A stretch of 64,000 bases of DNA from Sphingomonas sp. IC-11 (GTDB lineage: Bacteria; Pseudomonadota; Alphaproteobacteria; Sphingomonadales; Sphingomonadaceae). Shown piece by piece: positions 1-10,134 of the stretch. The notes under the pieces are model-generated. The model was given only the letters and a program-made list of their open reading frames with translations, made no database searches and was not told the origin of the DNA. Made by a program: the position numbers and the translations under genes. Where the stretch lies: positions 620,001-684,000 of the forward strand of contig NZ_JAJNDU010000001.1 in the NCBI RefSeq assembly GCF_021043365.1, written 5' to 3'. Each line of letters starts with the position of its first letter. Position 1 is the stretch's first letter.

Positions 1-1198
1 GAACCTTTGCAAGCGTGACCCGCGCGTCCCCGGCAAGAAGCGGCTCCGCATCGGCAGCGATGTCGAGCGGGCGAGTAACCAGAAGGAAGCGTGCGCCATC
101 GGCCAGTTCGTTCAAATTGGCGGCACGTGGCTTCAGCGCAGGCATGGCCGCAACCATCAGCGGCCGCCGAGCATCACCTTGTGCGAGACCAAGCCGGTCC
201 GACACGAGTTCGCCCAGCCGGGTGTCATCGGCGCTTCGGATATAGTGGCCGTTCAGGTTCTCGAGCTTTTTCAGATCAAAGCGCGACGGCGACTTGCCGA
301 CGCTGCTCAGGTCGAACCACTCGATCGCCTGTTCGCGGCTGATTATCTCGTTGTCGCCGTGGCCCCAGCCCAGCCGGAGAAGATAATTGTCGAGCGCTTC
401 GGGCAGGATGCCGAGCTCATCGCGATACGCCTCAATGCCAACCGCGCCATGCCGCTTCGACAGCTTGGCACCGTCGCTGCCATGGATGAGGGGGATGTGG
501 GCATAAACGGGCTCGGGCCATCCCATCGCCTTGATGATGGGCAACTGGCGAAACGCGTTGTTGAGGTGATCGTCGCCGCGGATGATATGGGTCACGCCCA
601 TGTCGTGGTCGTCGACCACAACCGCCAGCATATAGGTCGGCGTGCCGTCCGAGCGCAGCAGCACCAGATCGTCCAGTTCGGCGTTCTGCACGGTGACGGC
701 GCCCTGAACCCGATCTTCGATCGTAGTTGCGCCCTCCGTCGGCGCCTTCAGGCGAACGACGAACGGAGCGTTCGCATCGTCATTGGTTCGGTCGCGCCAG
801 GGTGAGCGAATGCGCAGCGGCTGCTTTTTCGCTTGAGCCTCTGCTCGCATCGTCTCGATTTGCTCGGACGTCATGTAGCAGCGATAGGCGGCACCAGCGG
901 CAATCATGGCCTCGGCCACTTCCACGTGGCGTGCCGCGCGGCTAGATTGATAGACTTCCTCGCCGTCCCAATCGAGGCCGAGCCAGCGCATCCCGGACAG
1001 GATCGCCTCGATCGCCGGCTGGGTGGAGCGGGCGCGATCGGTATCTTCGATGCGCAGGAGAAAGCGGCCGCCGTAGTGGCGGGCGTACAGCAGGTTGAAC
1101 AGGGCGGTACGGGCGCCGCCCAGATGAAGGAAGCCCGTCGGCGACGGGGCAAAGCGGGTTACGACAGCAGGCGTGCCGGTATCTGTGGTTGCGCTCAA
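1..1198 (-). CDS. gltX: Glutamyl-tRNA synthetase, 3' end cut off by the window
   Basis: Charges tRNA-Glu with glutamate in the cytoplasm (class I synthetase). The N-terminus reads [20 protein letters not shown], which contains the HIGH-like element; AKLSKRHG, the KMSKS-like element, follows near residue 240. About 399 codons are present out of a usual 470-490, so the last 75 or so residues of the anticodon-binding domain lie outside the window. The best start is TTG at 1198, because GGGAG sits nine bases upstream and the only nearby ATG in the upstream sequence is out of frame and soon meets a stop. The gene diverges from the comEC-like gene with only 30 bp between the two starts. Confidence 0.95.
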   Translation of the reverse strand, partial: MSATTDTGTPAVVTRFAPSPTGFLHLGGARTALFNLLYARHYGGRFLLRIEDTDRARSTQPAIEAILSGMRWLGLDWDGEEVYQSSRAARHVEVAEAMIAAGAAYRCYMTSEQIETMRAEAQAKKQPLRIRSPWRDRTNDDANAPFVVRLKAPTEGATTIEDRVQGAVTVQNAELDDLVLLRSDGTPTYMLAVVVDDHDMGVTHIIRGDDHLNNAFRQLPIIKAMGWPEPVYAHIPLIHGSDGAKLSKRHGAVGIEAYRDELGILPEALDNYLLRLGWGHGDNEIISREQAIEWFDLSSVGKSPSRFDLKKLENLNGHYIRSADDTRLGELVSDRLGLAQGDARRPLMVAAMPALKPRAANLNELADGARFLLVTRPLDIAADAEPLLAGDARVTLAKV

Positions 1199-1228
1199 GC
1201 GCGCTAGCTCCCAGGCTGGAAAACGATC

Positions 1229-3370
1229 ATGGCGACAACTGCCGCGCAGCCCCCTAGCACGCACCTCTCGGCGCTTCAAACCGCACGGGCATGGCTGGAA
1301 AGCCGGCTGGATGCGGAACGGGATCAGTTACCCCTGTGGCTGCCGGTCATGCTGGGGGCGGGGATTTCAGCGTGGTTCGTTCTTCCGGACAGCATCGGTT
1401 GGCGAGGCGTGCTGCTGGCGGGGCTTGCTGTCATGCTGTTTGCTATTGCCCTGGGGCGTGGCGGGCGAACCGGCCGCGTGGTTGCCATCAGCGCGGCTGC
1501 CTTTTCGCTCGGCGTAGGGCTGATCTGGACCAAGGCTGATCGCGCCGCTGCGCCGGTGTTGCAGCGCCCCATCGTCGCTCACCTCACCGCCCGCGTGGAG
1601 AAGGTCGATCAGTTGCCCGCCCGCAGCTTGGTGCGGCTTCGTCTAACAGACCTTCAATGGACCGATCCTGCGCCCGCCAACCGGCCGATCCGAATCCGCG
1701 TGAATATTCTGGACCGTGACGTGCCGGCAGGGCTGGTACCGCACGCAACGGTGGCGTTGCGCGCGCGCTTGATGCCTCCTCCGCCACCTGCCGTGCCGGG
1801 AGCCTATGATTTCGCGCGTGTCGCCTGGTTTGACGGCATTGGCGCCACTGGGCGCGCGCTCGGACCTGTAAGGATCCTGTCAGGGGGTAGCTCGAATGAA
1901 CCCGTGCGAACCCGATTGTCCCGGCACATCCAGGCGCGGCTGAGCGGCAGTGCCGGCGGCATCGCGGCTGCGCTGGCGACGGGCGACACCGGCGGTATCG
2001 ACGAGGCCGATCAGGAGGCGATGCGGGCGTCCGGTTTGGCGCACCTTCTGTCCGTCAGTGGGCTCCACATCACCGCTGCGGTCGGTTTGACCATGCTGCT
2101 CGCCACGCGGTTGTTGGCCCTCAACCTGCGGCTGGCGCTCACTGGCCGGGTGCCGCTCCTGGCCGCCGCGCTCGGAGCGGCTGCTGCCCTCGGCTATACT
2201 TGGCTGACCGGCGGCGAGGTGCCCACAATCCGCAGCTGCATCGCTGCCCTGTTGGTGCTCGCGGCCATGGCGCTGGGGCGGGAAGCGCTCACCCTGCGTC
2301 TGGTTGCAACCGGTGCGCTGGTCGTCCTGCTGATGTGGCCGGAGGCGCTGGCAGGGGCCAGCTTTCAGCTCTCCTTTGCCGCGGTCACCGCCATCATTGC
2401 CTTGGCGGAGCATCACCGAGTCCGCGAATGGTTCGGGCCGCGGGACGAGGGGTGGCCCAGGCGGCTCCTGCGCGGCGGCGGCTCGCTTCTTCTCACCGGT
2501 GTGGCGGTCGAGGTGGCGCTGATGCCGATCGCCATATTCCATTTCCACAAGGCCGGGGTTTACGGCGCGCTGGCTAACATCGTGGCGATCCCGCTGACGA
2601 CGTTCGTCATCATGCCGCTGGAGGCGCTTGCCCTGCTGGTCGACGCGGTTTCACTCGGTGCGCCGATCTGGTGGCTGACGGGGCAGGCGCTCGCCGTCCT
2701 GCTCTGGATCGCCCATGTCACGGCAGCCGCGCCCGGTGCGACAACGGCGATACCGGTCATGCCGGGCGTCGCTTTTGGTCTCATCGTTGCGGGCGGCCTC
2801 TGGCTCGCCCTGTGGCGCACCAGCTGGCGGCCGTTCGGTCTCCTTCCGATTGCGGTCGGAACGGTGTGGACCTTGCTCACTCCGCCACCGGATGTGCTCG
2901 TCACCGGCGATGGCAGGCACGTGGCTTTACGCATGACGGACGGACAGACCGCGCTGTTGCGGGAACGGGCCGGTGACTATGCGCGCGATATGCTCGCCGA
3001 AGCGGGAGGCGCGGAGGAAGAGCTGGTGCCGCTGTCCGAACAAGCGCACGCCAGCTGCACCCGGGATCTGTGCCGTGCCACCTTGTCCAATGGCGATCGG
3101 TCATGGCGCGTCCTGGCGACCCGAAGCGCTTATCTGGTGCCGATTGCCGACATGATCGCCGCTTGTCGTGCAGCGGATATCGTTGTCAGCGATCGCCGCC
3201 TTCCCCGCGGATGCAACCCGCGCTGGCTGCGGCTCGATCGCCCAGCGCTGGAGAGCACAGGCGGTATCGCAATCACGCTTGCGACGGGAAATGTCCGTAC
3301 GGTTCACCGTCCCGGCGACGCCCACCCGTGGGTGTCGGCCACGTCAACCGCACGTTCTGAACAGCCCTGA
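1229..3370 (+). CDS. ComEC/Rec2-type membrane channel protein lacking the MBL domain
   Basis: 713 aa. Family members form the inner-membrane channel for transforming DNA. The protein has two N-terminal membrane segments (about residues 35-90), a soluble DUF4131-like stretch (to about 210), then the polytopic Competence domain (about 240-540) with the family signature HLLSVSGLH near residue 272. Full-length ComEC proteins end in a metallo-beta-lactamase-like domain with an HxHxDH motif. Here the last 160 residues keep only a short tail with no such motif, so the extracellular nuclease-like part is missing or degenerate. Start ATG at 1229, with a poor ribosome site. It converges on lexA. Confidence 0.85.
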   Translation: MATTAAQPPSTHLSALQTARAWLESRLDAERDQLPLWLPVMLGAGISAWFVLPDSIGWRGVLLAGLAVMLFAIALGRGGRTGRVVAISAAAFSLGVGLIWTKADRAAAPVLQRPIVAHLTARVEKVDQLPARSLVRLRLTDLQWTDPAPANRPIRIRVNILDRDVPAGLVPHATVALRARLMPPPPPAVPGAYDFARVAWFDGIGATGRALGPVRILSGGSSNEPVRTRLSRHIQARLSGSAGGIAAALATGDTGGIDEADQEAMRASGLAHLLSVSGLHITAAVGLTMLLATRLLALNLRLALTGRVPLLAAALGAAAALGYTWLTGGEVPTIRSCIAALLVLAAMALGREALTLRLVATGALVVLLMWPEALAGASFQLSFAAVTAIIALAEHHRVREWFGPRDEGWPRRLLRGGGSLLLTGVAVEVALMPIAIFHFHKAGVYGALANIVAIPLTTFVIMPLEALALLVDAVSLGAPIWWLTGQALAVLLWIAHVTAAAPGATTAIPVMPGVAFGLIVAGGLWLALWRTSWRPFGLLPIAVGTVWTLLTPPPDVLVTGDGRHVALRMTDGQTALLRERAGDYARDMLAEAGGAEEELVPLSEQAHASCTRDLCRATLSNGDRSWRVLATRSAYLVPIADMIAACRAADIVVSDRRLPRGCNPRWLRLDRPALESTGGIAITLATGNVRTVHRPGDAHPWVSATSTARSEQP

Positions 3371-3512
3371 AAGCTGCCATCTCCACGCGACATTTCAAGG
3401 TGATTAGCATCACGCCGGATCAGTTCAGCGCCGAGTATCCGGTTGCGTCTACCCGCTGGCGCCAGCCACGCAGCTGCTCTTTAACGGAGCATCGCCGGAG
3501 AGGCCGAACGGG
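3371..3512. other. Convergent intergenic gap, comEC to lexA
   Basis: 142 bp between the comEC-like stop and the lexA stop. Only a weak 5-bp hairpin (GTGAT/ATCAC at 3400-3413) is visible. I see no gene here. Confidence 0.4.
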
Positions 3513-4175
3513 TCAGGCGTAGCGGCGCAGGATCCCGGCGAGCTTGCCTTGTACCCGCACCTGAGCCGGAGCATAACGCTGCGGATCATAAGCACGGTTG
3601 GCGGGATCGAGACGGATCATCGCGCCTTCACGACGGAAATACTTCAAGGTCGCCTCGCTATCCTCGATCAAGGCAACGACGATCTCGCCGTCGCGCGCCA
3701 CGTCCTGCTTGCGGATAAGCGCAAAGTCGCCGTCCAGAATGCCGGCCTCGACCATGGAATCGCCCGCAACCTCTAGGGCGAAATGCTCCCCTGAGCCCAG
3801 CAGGGCGGCCGGCACTGGCAGCGTGCTTGCCCCTTCGATGGCCTCAATCGGCACACCCGCGGCAATCCGGCCATGCAGCGGCACTTCCACCACATCATTG
3901 GCAGGTTCCGGCACGATGCGGCGCGTGGAGGCGGGCGTCGGCGATTGCTTCACCTCCGCCCGTTCTGGCATCTTGAGCACTTCAAGCGCACGCGCACGGT
4001 TCGGCAGGCGTCTAAGGAAGCCACGCTCCTCCAGCGCCGAGATCAGACGATGCACGCCGGACTTCGACTTGAGATCCAGCGCTTCCTTCATTTCCTCGAA
4101 CGAAGGGGACACGCCGGTCTCAGCCAACCGGTCGTTGATGAAACAGATCAGCTCGTGCTGCTTCCTGGTAAGCAC
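3513..4175 (-). CDS. lexA: SOS repressor LexA
   Basis: Represses DNA-damage genes and self-cleaves when stimulated by RecA. 220 aa from the GTG at 4175. An N-terminal winged helix-turn-helix (about residues 1-65) is followed by the S24 peptidase domain. The cleavage site Ala106-Gly107 (RIAAGVP), the catalytic Ser140 (GDSMVEAG) and Lys178 (ATLKYF) are all present. GGAGG seven bases upstream fixes the GTG start. The longer reading frame up to 4235 would place the operator inside the coding sequence and is rejected. The gene follows moeA on the same strand but has its own operators at 4193-4218, so it is probably autoregulated. Confidence 0.97.
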   Translation of the reverse strand: MLTRKQHELICFINDRLAETGVSPSFEEMKEALDLKSKSGVHRLISALEERGFLRRLPNRARALEVLKMPERAEVKQSPTPASTRRIVPEPANDVVEVPLHGRIAAGVPIEAIEGASTLPVPAALLGSGEHFALEVAGDSMVEAGILDGDFALIRKQDVARDGEIVVALIEDSEATLKYFRREGAMIRLDPANRAYDPQRYAPAQVRVQGKLAGILRRYA

Positions 4176-4192
4176 CGCATCGCCTCCGTCGC

Positions 4193-4218
4193 GAACAGAC
4201 GAAGAACCTTTAAGGAAC
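4193..4218 (-). promoter_or_regulatory. Tandem LexA operators (three GTTC repeats)
   Basis: On the minus strand three GTTC tetramers lie exactly 11 bp apart, at 4215-4218, 4204-4207 and 4193-4196, making two overlapping copies of GTTC-N7-GTTC. This is the known alphaproteobacterial LexA box. The array lies 18 bp upstream of the lexA GTG, in the gap after moeA, where it can block transcription from a lexA promoter. Confidence 0.88.
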
Positions 4219-4231
4219 GCTTTACCGGGCG

Positions 4232-5416
4232 TCAAGCGATCATCAGGATTTCTGCCGAGTCGCCGCGTTCTCGTGCCGGATCGTGCGGGGGGCGTACGAT
4301 GAGGCAGCCCGCGCGAGCAAGGGTGAGCAACATCGAGCTGTCCTGAATGCTCGCCACGAATGCCCGGCCGTCGCGCAGCTCCGCCCGCATGTAATCGGTG
4401 CGTGGCCCGTTGGCAGGTATCGTCTCGCCAAGAACCGCGTGGGTGCTGATTGGGAACGGGTCGGCCGCACCTGCAAGATGCGCGATCAATGGTTTAACGA
4501 ACAGGATGGTCGTCACGAACGCCGATACCGGATTGCCGGGCAGCCCGAGCACGGCCATGTCGCCGCGGCGGCCCGCCATCAGCGGCTTGCCCGGGCGAAG
4601 CGCGACGCGCCAGAAGTCGATATTTGCGCCAGCCGCGCGAAGGGCAGGCTGCACAAGATCGTGATCGCCGACCGAAGCGCCCCCGGTGGTGACGAGGAGG
4701 TCCGCCTCCACCTTCGCGAACGCATCGGTCAGCACGTCAAGCCGGTCCGGCAGAATGCCCAGGTCGATGACTTCGATTGGCAGATCGGCGAGCAAGGCAC
4801 GCAGCAGAAGCCGATTGGATTCGGGCAGCGCGTTCGCAACGAGTGCTGCGCCTGGATCAACCAGTTCGTCCCCCGTCGCCGCAATCGCCACGCGAACACG
4901 GCGCCTGACGGTGATTTCATAGGCCCCGCCAGTCGCTGCAACCGCCAGTCGTGCCGGCGTCAGCCGTTCGCCGGCGGATACCAGCGTATCGCCTTCGGAA
5001 AAGTCGAGGCCGCGGCGACGCACATTGCCGGTTCGCTTGGACGGTCCTTCACCGCTCAGGATCAGGCGTTCCCCGTCGCGCTGCGCTTCTTCCTGCACCA
5101 ATACGGTATCGGCCCCGGTCGGCATCACTGCGCCGGTGAAGATGCGAACTGCCTCGCCCGGGTTGACCTCGCCAGCGAAGGGCTTGCCCGCCGCGCTTTC
5201 GCCGATCACCTGCCACGGTCCGGGCAGGTCGTCGAACCGAAGGGCATAGCCATCCATTGCCGAAAGGTCGTGCGCCGGCTGAGTCCGCTGCGCGGCGATG
5301 GGAGCGGCGGCCCAGCGCCCGATGGCCTGCGTGATGGGCAGGGTTTCGGCAGAGACCGGCGGGTTGGCGGCCAGGAGGCGAGCCTGTGCCTCGGCAACGG
5401 GAAGCAAGTTGCTCAT
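4232..5416 (-). CDS. moeA: Molybdopterin molybdenumtransferase MoeA
   Basis: 394 aa. Inserts molybdate into adenylated molybdopterin in the last step of molybdenum cofactor synthesis. It shows the usual order: N-terminal domains I/II, then the MogA-like domain with [11 protein letters not shown] near residue 240, then a GNPVSAF motif and a C-terminal beta domain. I chose ATG at 5416 ([10 protein letters not shown]) because it matches the usual family start; an upstream in-frame start at 5494 would add 26 residues with no family character. It lies downstream of moaC and upstream of lexA. Confidence 0.93.
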   Translation of the reverse strand: MSNLLPVAEAQARLLAANPPVSAETLPITQAIGRWAAAPIAAQRTQPAHDLSAMDGYALRFDDLPGPWQVIGESAAGKPFAGEVNPGEAVRIFTGAVMPTGADTVLVQEEAQRDGERLILSGEGPSKRTGNVRRRGLDFSEGDTLVSAGERLTPARLAVAATGGAYEITVRRRVRVAIAATGDELVDPGAALVANALPESNRLLLRALLADLPIEVIDLGILPDRLDVLTDAFAKVEADLLVTTGGASVGDHDLVQPALRAAGANIDFWRVALRPGKPLMAGRRGDMAVLGLPGNPVSAFVTTILFVKPLIAHLAGAADPFPISTHAVLGETIPANGPRTDYMRAELRDGRAFVASIQDSSMLLTLARAGCLIVRPPHDPARERGDSAEILMIA

Positions 5417-5500
5417 AGGTGCGGAGTGGCAGATTACGCCTGGCAGGGACAGCCCGATCAATGACCTTCGCGCGAGCCCTCCACCGCCGGTCATCCGGCT

Positions 5501-5968
5501 TCAGGCGGTGAAGTCGCCGGACTTGCCGCCGCGCTTGGCGAGCAGGCGCACACCGCTGATCGTCATGCGTTTGTCGATCGCCTTGGCCATGTCGTAGATT
5601 GTCAGCAGCGCCGCAGAGACGGCGGTGAGCGCTTCCATTTCGACCCCGGTTTTTCCGCTGGTCGCCACAGTAGCCGTTGCGGACACGCCGTCGGCGCCTA
5701 CTGCCAGGTCGATCGTCACCTTGGACAGGGGCAGGGGATGGCACAAGGGGATCAGATCGCTGGTCCGTTTGGCCGCCATGATCCCCGCGACGCGGGCGAC
5801 AGCCAGCACGTCGCCCTTCGCCACCGCGCCATCTGCGATCGCCTTTGCGGCCTCGGCGGACATGGTGATGCGCCCCTCGGCCACCGCCTCTCGCGCAGTC
5901 TCGCTTTTGCCGCCGACGTCCACCATCCGCGCGGCGCCCGCTTCATCGAGATGCGTGAGCTGGCTCAC
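5501..5968 (-). CDS. moaC: Cyclic pyranopterin monophosphate synthase MoaC
   Basis: 155 aa. Acts after MoaA, converting the 8-carboxy-cyclo-dihydro-GTP intermediate to cyclic pyranopterin monophosphate. The family motif [13 protein letters not shown] lies near residue 75, and the C-terminal [13 protein letters not shown] is also typical. The start is GTG at 5968, which overlaps the trpC stop by four bases (GTGA), so translation is probably coupled to trpC. No other early molybdopterin gene (moaA, moaD, moaE) is in the window. Confidence 0.95.
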   Translation of the reverse strand: MSQLTHLDEAGAARMVDVGGKSETAREAVAEGRITMSAEAAKAIADGAVAKGDVLAVARVAGIMAAKRTSDLIPLCHPLPLSKVTIDLAVGADGVSATATVATSGKTGVEMEALTAVSAALLTIYDMAKAIDKRMTISGVRLLAKRGGKSGDFTA

Positions 5969-6768
5969 CCGACTAGGGCACGCGTGGCGGCGGCGACATC
6001 CGGTTGGCGCATCAGCGATTCGCCAATCAGGAAGCAGCGCACGTCATGTTCGGCCATCGCATCGAGGTCCGCGCGCGTGTTGAGCCCGCTTTCGGCGACA
6101 AAGGTGCATCCGGCGGGCGCCTGGCCAACCAGCTCGAAGGTGCGGTCGAAGCTGACGGAAAAATCTCGCAGATCGCGATTGTTGACCCCGATGAGGCGGG
6201 AGCGGAGTGCCAGTGCCCGCTCCAGTTCCTCAGCGTCATGCACTTCGACCAGCACATCCATGCCGCGCTCGATCGCCGCGGCTTCGATCTCGGCGGCGGC
6301 ACCGTCGTCCAGCGCTGCCATGATGATGAGGATCGCATCGGCACCGATGGCGCGGGCCTCCGCCACTTGCCAGGGATCGACCAGGAAGTCCTTGCGAATG
6401 ACCGGCAGGTCACATGCCGCCCGCGCGGCGATCAGATAATCCTCATGCCCCTGGAAATACTCGTGGTCGGTCAGCACCGACAGGCAGGCAGCGCCGCCTT
6501 CGCTATAGGCGCGCGCATGGGCAGGCGGATCGAAGTCTTCACGGATCAGGCCCTTGGACGGGCTGGCCTTCTTGATCTCGGCGATCAACGCATAGCGCGG
6601 TGCGGCGTCGCCCTTCGAGGAACTGCGGATCCGATCCAGTGCCGCCTTGAAGCCCCTGGGTGCGGTCTGCGACCGCGCCAGTGCATCGAGGTCCCCTACC
6701 GAGCGCTCCCGCCGACGTGCCGCAACTTCCTCGCGCTTCGTGGCGAGGATCCGATCGAGGATCGTCAT
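5965..6768 (-). CDS. trpC: Indole-3-glycerol phosphate synthase
   Basis: 267 aa. Closes the indole ring in tryptophan synthesis (CdRP to indole-3-glycerol phosphate). The TIM-barrel motifs are clear: IKKASPSKG near residue 60, [10 protein letters not shown] near 125, and [13 protein letters not shown] near 225. The ATG at 6768 overlaps the trpD stop by four bases. It is a stand-alone TrpC, not fused to TrpF. Confidence 0.97.
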   Translation of the reverse strand: MTILDRILATKREEVAARRRERSVGDLDALARSQTAPRGFKAALDRIRSSSKGDAAPRYALIAEIKKASPSKGLIREDFDPPAHARAYSEGGAACLSVLTDHEYFQGHEDYLIAARAACDLPVIRKDFLVDPWQVAEARAIGADAILIIMAALDDGAAAEIEAAAIERGMDVLVEVHDAEELERALALRSRLIGVNNRDLRDFSVSFDRTFELVGQAPAGCTFVAESGLNTRADLDAMAEHDVRCFLIGESLMRQPDVAAATRALVG

Positions 6769-7754
6769 GCCCAGGCGATCCAGCGGTTGAGCAGGTCGTT
6801 CGCAGCGCCGCTGTCGATGGCCTCTGCCGCGCGGCGTGCGCCGCTTTCCAGCGGTTCGCCAACCAAGGTCAGTGCCACGGCGGCGTTGAGGAGCACCGCG
6901 TCGCGATACGCACCGTGCGTTCCCGTCAGCAATTGCCGAAGCGCCGCCGCATTGTGCGCGGGATCGCCGCCCCTGATCGCATCAATCGGATGGCGTCGGA
7001 CACCGGCATCCTCCGGAACGATGCGCGCGCCAACATCGACGGCGCCGATCGCAACCGCGATGGTCGGACCCGCGCCCGAGACTTCGTCGAGCCCCTCTTC
7101 GCCGGACACCACCAGCGCCGCTTGTGTGCCGAGCTGTTCCAGCGCGTCGGCATAGACCGGCGCGTAATCCGGACGAGCGATCCCGATCAGCTGGCGAGTG
7201 ACATGCGCGGGATTGGCTAGCGGTCCCATCAGGTTGAAGATCGTCCGCTTGCCGATCTGCCGCCGGATGGGCGTGATCCGCTTCATGGCCGGGTGATGAT
7301 TGGCCGCGAACAGGAAGCAGATGCCGAGTTCGTTCAGCGTCTCTTCTGCCAGCGCGCCTGCCCGTTCCATGTCGAGGCCAAGAGCCTCCAGCGTATCGGC
7401 CGCGCCCGCCTTGGACGAGGCCGCCCGGTTACCATGCTTCGCTACCGGCACCCCGCAGGCGGCCACAACCAGGCTGACGGCGGTGGACACGTTGAGCGTA
7501 TGGTGCCCGTCGCCTCCGGTTCCGCACACGTCGATCGCTTCCGCCGGGGCGCTGATCGGGATCAAGCGGTCCCTGAGCGCCCGGGCCGCTTCGGCAATCT
7601 CGATGGAGGTCTCACCCCGGTCGGACAGGTCGATCAGGAATCGCGCCACGGCCTCGTCGCTGGCCCGGCCATCCAGAATGTCGCTGAACGCCTGTGCCGC
7701 GCTTTCGCGCGACAGCGGGGTGGACGGGTTGGGCAGCAGGGAAATGGTGGTCAT
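6765..7754 (-). CDS. trpD: Anthranilate phosphoribosyltransferase
   Basis: 329 aa. Transfers phosphoribose from PRPP to anthranilate. The PRPP-binding GTGGDG motif lies near residue 80 and the anthranilate-side [18 protein letters not shown] near 108. The ATG at 7754 overlaps the trpG stop by four bases, and its own stop overlaps trpC, as in a tightly coupled operon. Confidence 0.97.
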   Translation of the reverse strand: MTTISLLPNPSTPLSRESAAQAFSDILDGRASDEAVARFLIDLSDRGETSIEIAEAARALRDRLIPISAPAEAIDVCGTGGDGHHTLNVSTAVSLVVAACGVPVAKHGNRAASSKAGAADTLEALGLDMERAGALAEETLNELGICFLFAANHHPAMKRITPIRRQIGKRTIFNLMGPLANPAHVTRQLIGIARPDYAPVYADALEQLGTQAALVVSGEEGLDEVSGAGPTIAVAIGAVDVGARIVPEDAGVRRHPIDAIRGGDPAHNAAALRQLLTGTHGAYRDAVLLNAAVALTLVGEPLESGARRAAEAIDSGAANDLLNRWIAWA

Positions 7755-8329
7755 GAGGTTGCCTTGGAGCCGGTCAGCGCGACGAAGTTCGCCAGCAGAT
7801 CGTGGCCATGCTCCGTTGCGATGCTCTCCGGATGGAATTGTACGCCATGGATCGGCAAGTCGCGATGGCGCAGGCCCATCACCGATCCATCCGCGGCGAC
7901 CGCGTTCGGGACGAGCACGTCAGGCACATCCTCCACCACCAGGGAATGGTAGCGGGTGGCCGTAAAGGGCGAGGGCAGGCCGGCGAAGACACCCGTCGAA
8001 TCATGTTCGATCGCGCTTGTCTTCCCGTGCATCAGGCCGCCGCGAACCACGCGTCCGCCAAAATGCTGCCCGATCGCCTGATGCCCCAGGCAAACGCCCA
8101 GCAACGGCCGGCGCGCCTCGGCACAGGCGGCGACGAGATCAAGGCTGATCCCGGCTTCGTTGGGCGTGCATGGCCCAGGAGACACGAGGAAACCGGTGGC
8201 GTTTGACGCAAGCGCTTCCGCCGCGGTCAGCGCATCATTGCGCTCGACGCGTACCTCGGCCCCCAATTCCATCAGATAATGGACCAGGTTCCAGGTGAAG
8301 CTGTCGTAATTGTCGACGACCAGGATCAT
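7751..8329 (-). CDS. trpG: Anthranilate synthase glutamine amidotransferase subunit
   Basis: 192 aa. Class I glutaminase that supplies ammonia to TrpE; members often also serve para-aminobenzoate synthesis. The nucleophile is in [10 protein letters not shown] (near residue 80), and the His-Glu pair is in GVQFHPES (near 169). The start ATG at 8329 gives the standard [14 protein letters not shown] beginning. The frame remains open to a TTG at 8365, but that adds residues foreign to the family. trpE is not adjacent: it lies 2 kb upstream in a separate run. Confidence 0.95.
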   Translation of the reverse strand: MILVVDNYDSFTWNLVHYLMELGAEVRVERNDALTAAEALASNATGFLVSPGPCTPNEAGISLDLVAACAEARRPLLGVCLGHQAIGQHFGGRVVRGGLMHGKTSAIEHDSTGVFAGLPSPFTATRYHSLVVEDVPDVLVPNAVAADGSVMGLRHRDLPIHGVQFHPESIATEHGHDLLANFVALTGSKATS

Positions 8330-8342
8330 GTGCCCGGTCCAT

Positions 8343-8378
8343 AGCGCAACGCGGGCAAGCCGCAACGACTGTTGCGCT
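8343..8378 (-). promoter_or_regulatory. Alternative hairpins in the trpG leader
   Basis: In transcript order the leader reads segment 1 AGCGCAAC (8378-8371), segment 2 GTTGCG (8366-8361) and segment 3 GTTGCGCT (8350-8343), ending 13 bases before the trpG ATG. Segment 1 can pair with segment 2 (6 bp, 4-base loop) or with segment 3 (8 bp, 20-base loop), but not both. This resembles a switch near the ribosome site. No Trp-rich leader peptide is visible, so it is not a classical attenuator. Confidence 0.4.
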
Positions 8379-8470
8379 GGCGTAATCTCGCGTAGGCGCG
8401 GGCGCGACGTTCACGCGGGATAAAGCCGCCGCTGCGATCGTTGTGTGATTGCCCCAGGAGGTCGCCTTCC

Positions 8471-8938
8471 ATGTTTCGCTCCCTCGTCTTTGCCGCCGCC
8501 GCTTCGGCCGCGATCATTCCCGCCGCCGCCATGGCCCAGTCGCAGGCGGAAAGCGGCCAGCCGCCGCAGCGTATCCGGCAAGTGACGCTGACCGGGAACG
8601 AGAAGTGCCCGACCGCCGCGGCGGATGAGATCGTGGTGTGCAGCCGCCTCGATCCGAACGAGCAGTTCCGCGTCCCCAAGGGATTGCGCCGCCCGCCCGA
8701 GGTGCCGGCCCAGAATCAGAGCTGGGTGAATCGTGCCGCAACCGTGGATCGCGTGGGCAGGGTGGCCGGCGGCCTTCCCAACACCTGCTCTCCGATCGGT
8801 ACGGGCGGGCAGACCGGATGCGGCGTCGGGGCGGGTCAGGCTTGGGCCGCGGAGCGCCAGCAGGCGCGTCGGGAGCAGGAAGCCTCGACGCCAGAGGCCC
8901 GCACCGATATCGATCTGGAGGATGAGCCCCGGCGCTGA
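8471..8938 (+). CDS. Hypothetical exported protein
   Basis: 155 aa, not recognised beyond resembling small secreted proteins of sphingomonads. A signal peptide is clear: MFRSLVFAAAASAAIIPAAAMAQ, with likely cleavage after AMA. The mature part holds four cysteines (in EKCPT, VVCSR, NTCSP, TGCGV), suggesting two disulfides, and a charged Glu/Arg-rich tail. Start ATG at 8471 has GGAGG at the right distance. The gene is divergent from trpG and stands alone on the plus strand between two minus-strand operons. No function can be assigned. Confidence 0.7.
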   Translation: MFRSLVFAAAASAAIIPAAAMAQSQAESGQPPQRIRQVTLTGNEKCPTAAADEIVVCSRLDPNEQFRVPKGLRRPPEVPAQNQSWVNRAATVDRVGRVAGGLPNTCSPIGTGGQTGCGVGAGQAWAAERQQARREQEASTPEARTDIDLEDEPRR

Positions 8939-8965
8939 TGCGTCGGCGGGCGCCGGGCGAGGGGA

Positions 8966-10093
8966 TCAGCGCGGCGACGAGGTAACTGGCTCCCTCAGCA
9001 ACCCCGCGAGGTCCGCTTTCCAGAACTTCGCCCATGTGTGGGTGCCGTGACCCTTCGTCTCCGGACTCGCGGCGATCAGCCGGAAGGTCGCGTGCGGCAT
9101 GCGCTTGGCGGCGGCATCCGTGATCCCGTAGCCGGACGGGTTGATGAAATCGTCCTCGGAATTGATCCACAATACCGGGACGGTGATCTTCTCCAGCGCC
9201 GCCGACGGATCGTAGTTTCGTGAGGCGTCCAGCTGGTAGATGTAGTCGTTGGCATCGCGGCCAGCACTGTTGCGCGCGAACGCCTGTGCCAGGAACGCCT
9301 CGGATGCCGCCCGCGTCGGATATTGCTTCTGCAGCGCCAATGGGTTCGCGCCCGCGATGATCGACAGGCTTGCTGCGGTGCGCAGGCCCTGTTCCGGCTG
9401 CGCCGTATAATTGCCGCCCCTCCACGCCGGGTCCGCCTGGATCGCGTCGATCGACAGCTTGCGCCACATCCGGTTCAGCCCGGCAATCGGCACCGGCAAG
9501 CAGGCAAATGGCGCCAGCCGCTCCGCGAACCCGGGAAAGGTTTCACCCCAGACAAAGGCATGCATACATCCCATTGACGTGCCGAGGATTACCTTCAGCC
9601 GGGTGACGCCGAGCTTCTCCAGCATTGCCTTCTGTGCGGCGACCATGTCGTCATAGTCATATTTGGGGAACGCCATTCGCTTGCCGTCGGAGGGCTTGGA
9701 CGAGGCGCCATGCCCGATGTTGTCCGGCAGGATCACATAGTGGGTACGAATGTCGAAGGGCTGGCCGGGCCCGTAGAGTTCATCGGCGAACTGCGGCGAC
9801 AAGAATTGTTTGCCGGTCCCGCCCGTGCCGTGGAGAACCATGACGGCATTGTCGATCTGCCCGTCGGCGCGGCGATGGGGGGTGCCGAGGGTGGTGTAGT
9901 GCATCCGCACGTCCATGGTCTCGCCCGTCTTGAACCGGAACGCCGGCAGCGTGACGTCTGCCTCCTTGCTTGGCCATGCGGACGGGGCCGGTGCTGGATT
10001 GGCGGGCGTCGCCACCGGCTGCGTGGTCTGGGCCGTGGCGGGGAGGGCGGTTGCGAGAGCGGCGGTCGAAGCGACGATGGACAAGAAGCGCAT
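8966..10093 (-). CDS. Exported alpha/beta hydrolase, MetX-like
   Basis: 375 aa with a signal peptide (MRFLSIVASTAALATALPATAQ). The fold is that of homoserine O-acetyltransferase-type hydrolases. The nucleophile Ser is in LGTSMGCMHAF (about residue 174), the acid in NSEDDFINP (about 315) and the His in KGHGTHTW (about 355). Export makes a true homoserine acetyltransferase role unlikely, so an esterase or similar periplasmic hydrolase is more probable. It is the last gene of the ppiD-trpE-yciI run, 41 bp after the yciI-like gene. Confidence 0.85.
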   Translation of the reverse strand: MRFLSIVASTAALATALPATAQTTQPVATPANPAPAPSAWPSKEADVTLPAFRFKTGETMDVRMHYTTLGTPHRRADGQIDNAVMVLHGTGGTGKQFLSPQFADELYGPGQPFDIRTHYVILPDNIGHGASSKPSDGKRMAFPKYDYDDMVAAQKAMLEKLGVTRLKVILGTSMGCMHAFVWGETFPGFAERLAPFACLPVPIAGLNRMWRKLSIDAIQADPAWRGGNYTAQPEQGLRTAASLSIIAGANPLALQKQYPTRAASEAFLAQAFARNSAGRDANDYIYQLDASRNYDPSAALEKITVPVLWINSEDDFINPSGYGITDAAAKRMPHATFRLIAASPETKGHGTHTWAKFWKADLAGLLREPVTSSPR

Positions 10094-10134
10094 GGTCGCA
10101 GCCTATCCACGACCGCGTGCCTGGGGAAGAGTTG

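Noticed and set aside
4176..4235. Longer LexA start at 4235
   Set aside because: It would put the LexA operators inside the coding sequence and adds residues absent from the family; GTG at 4175 has an ideal GGAGG.
8330..8470. Tryptophan attenuator with leader peptide before trpG
   Set aside because: No short frame with consecutive Trp codons is present, and no T-run follows the hairpins.
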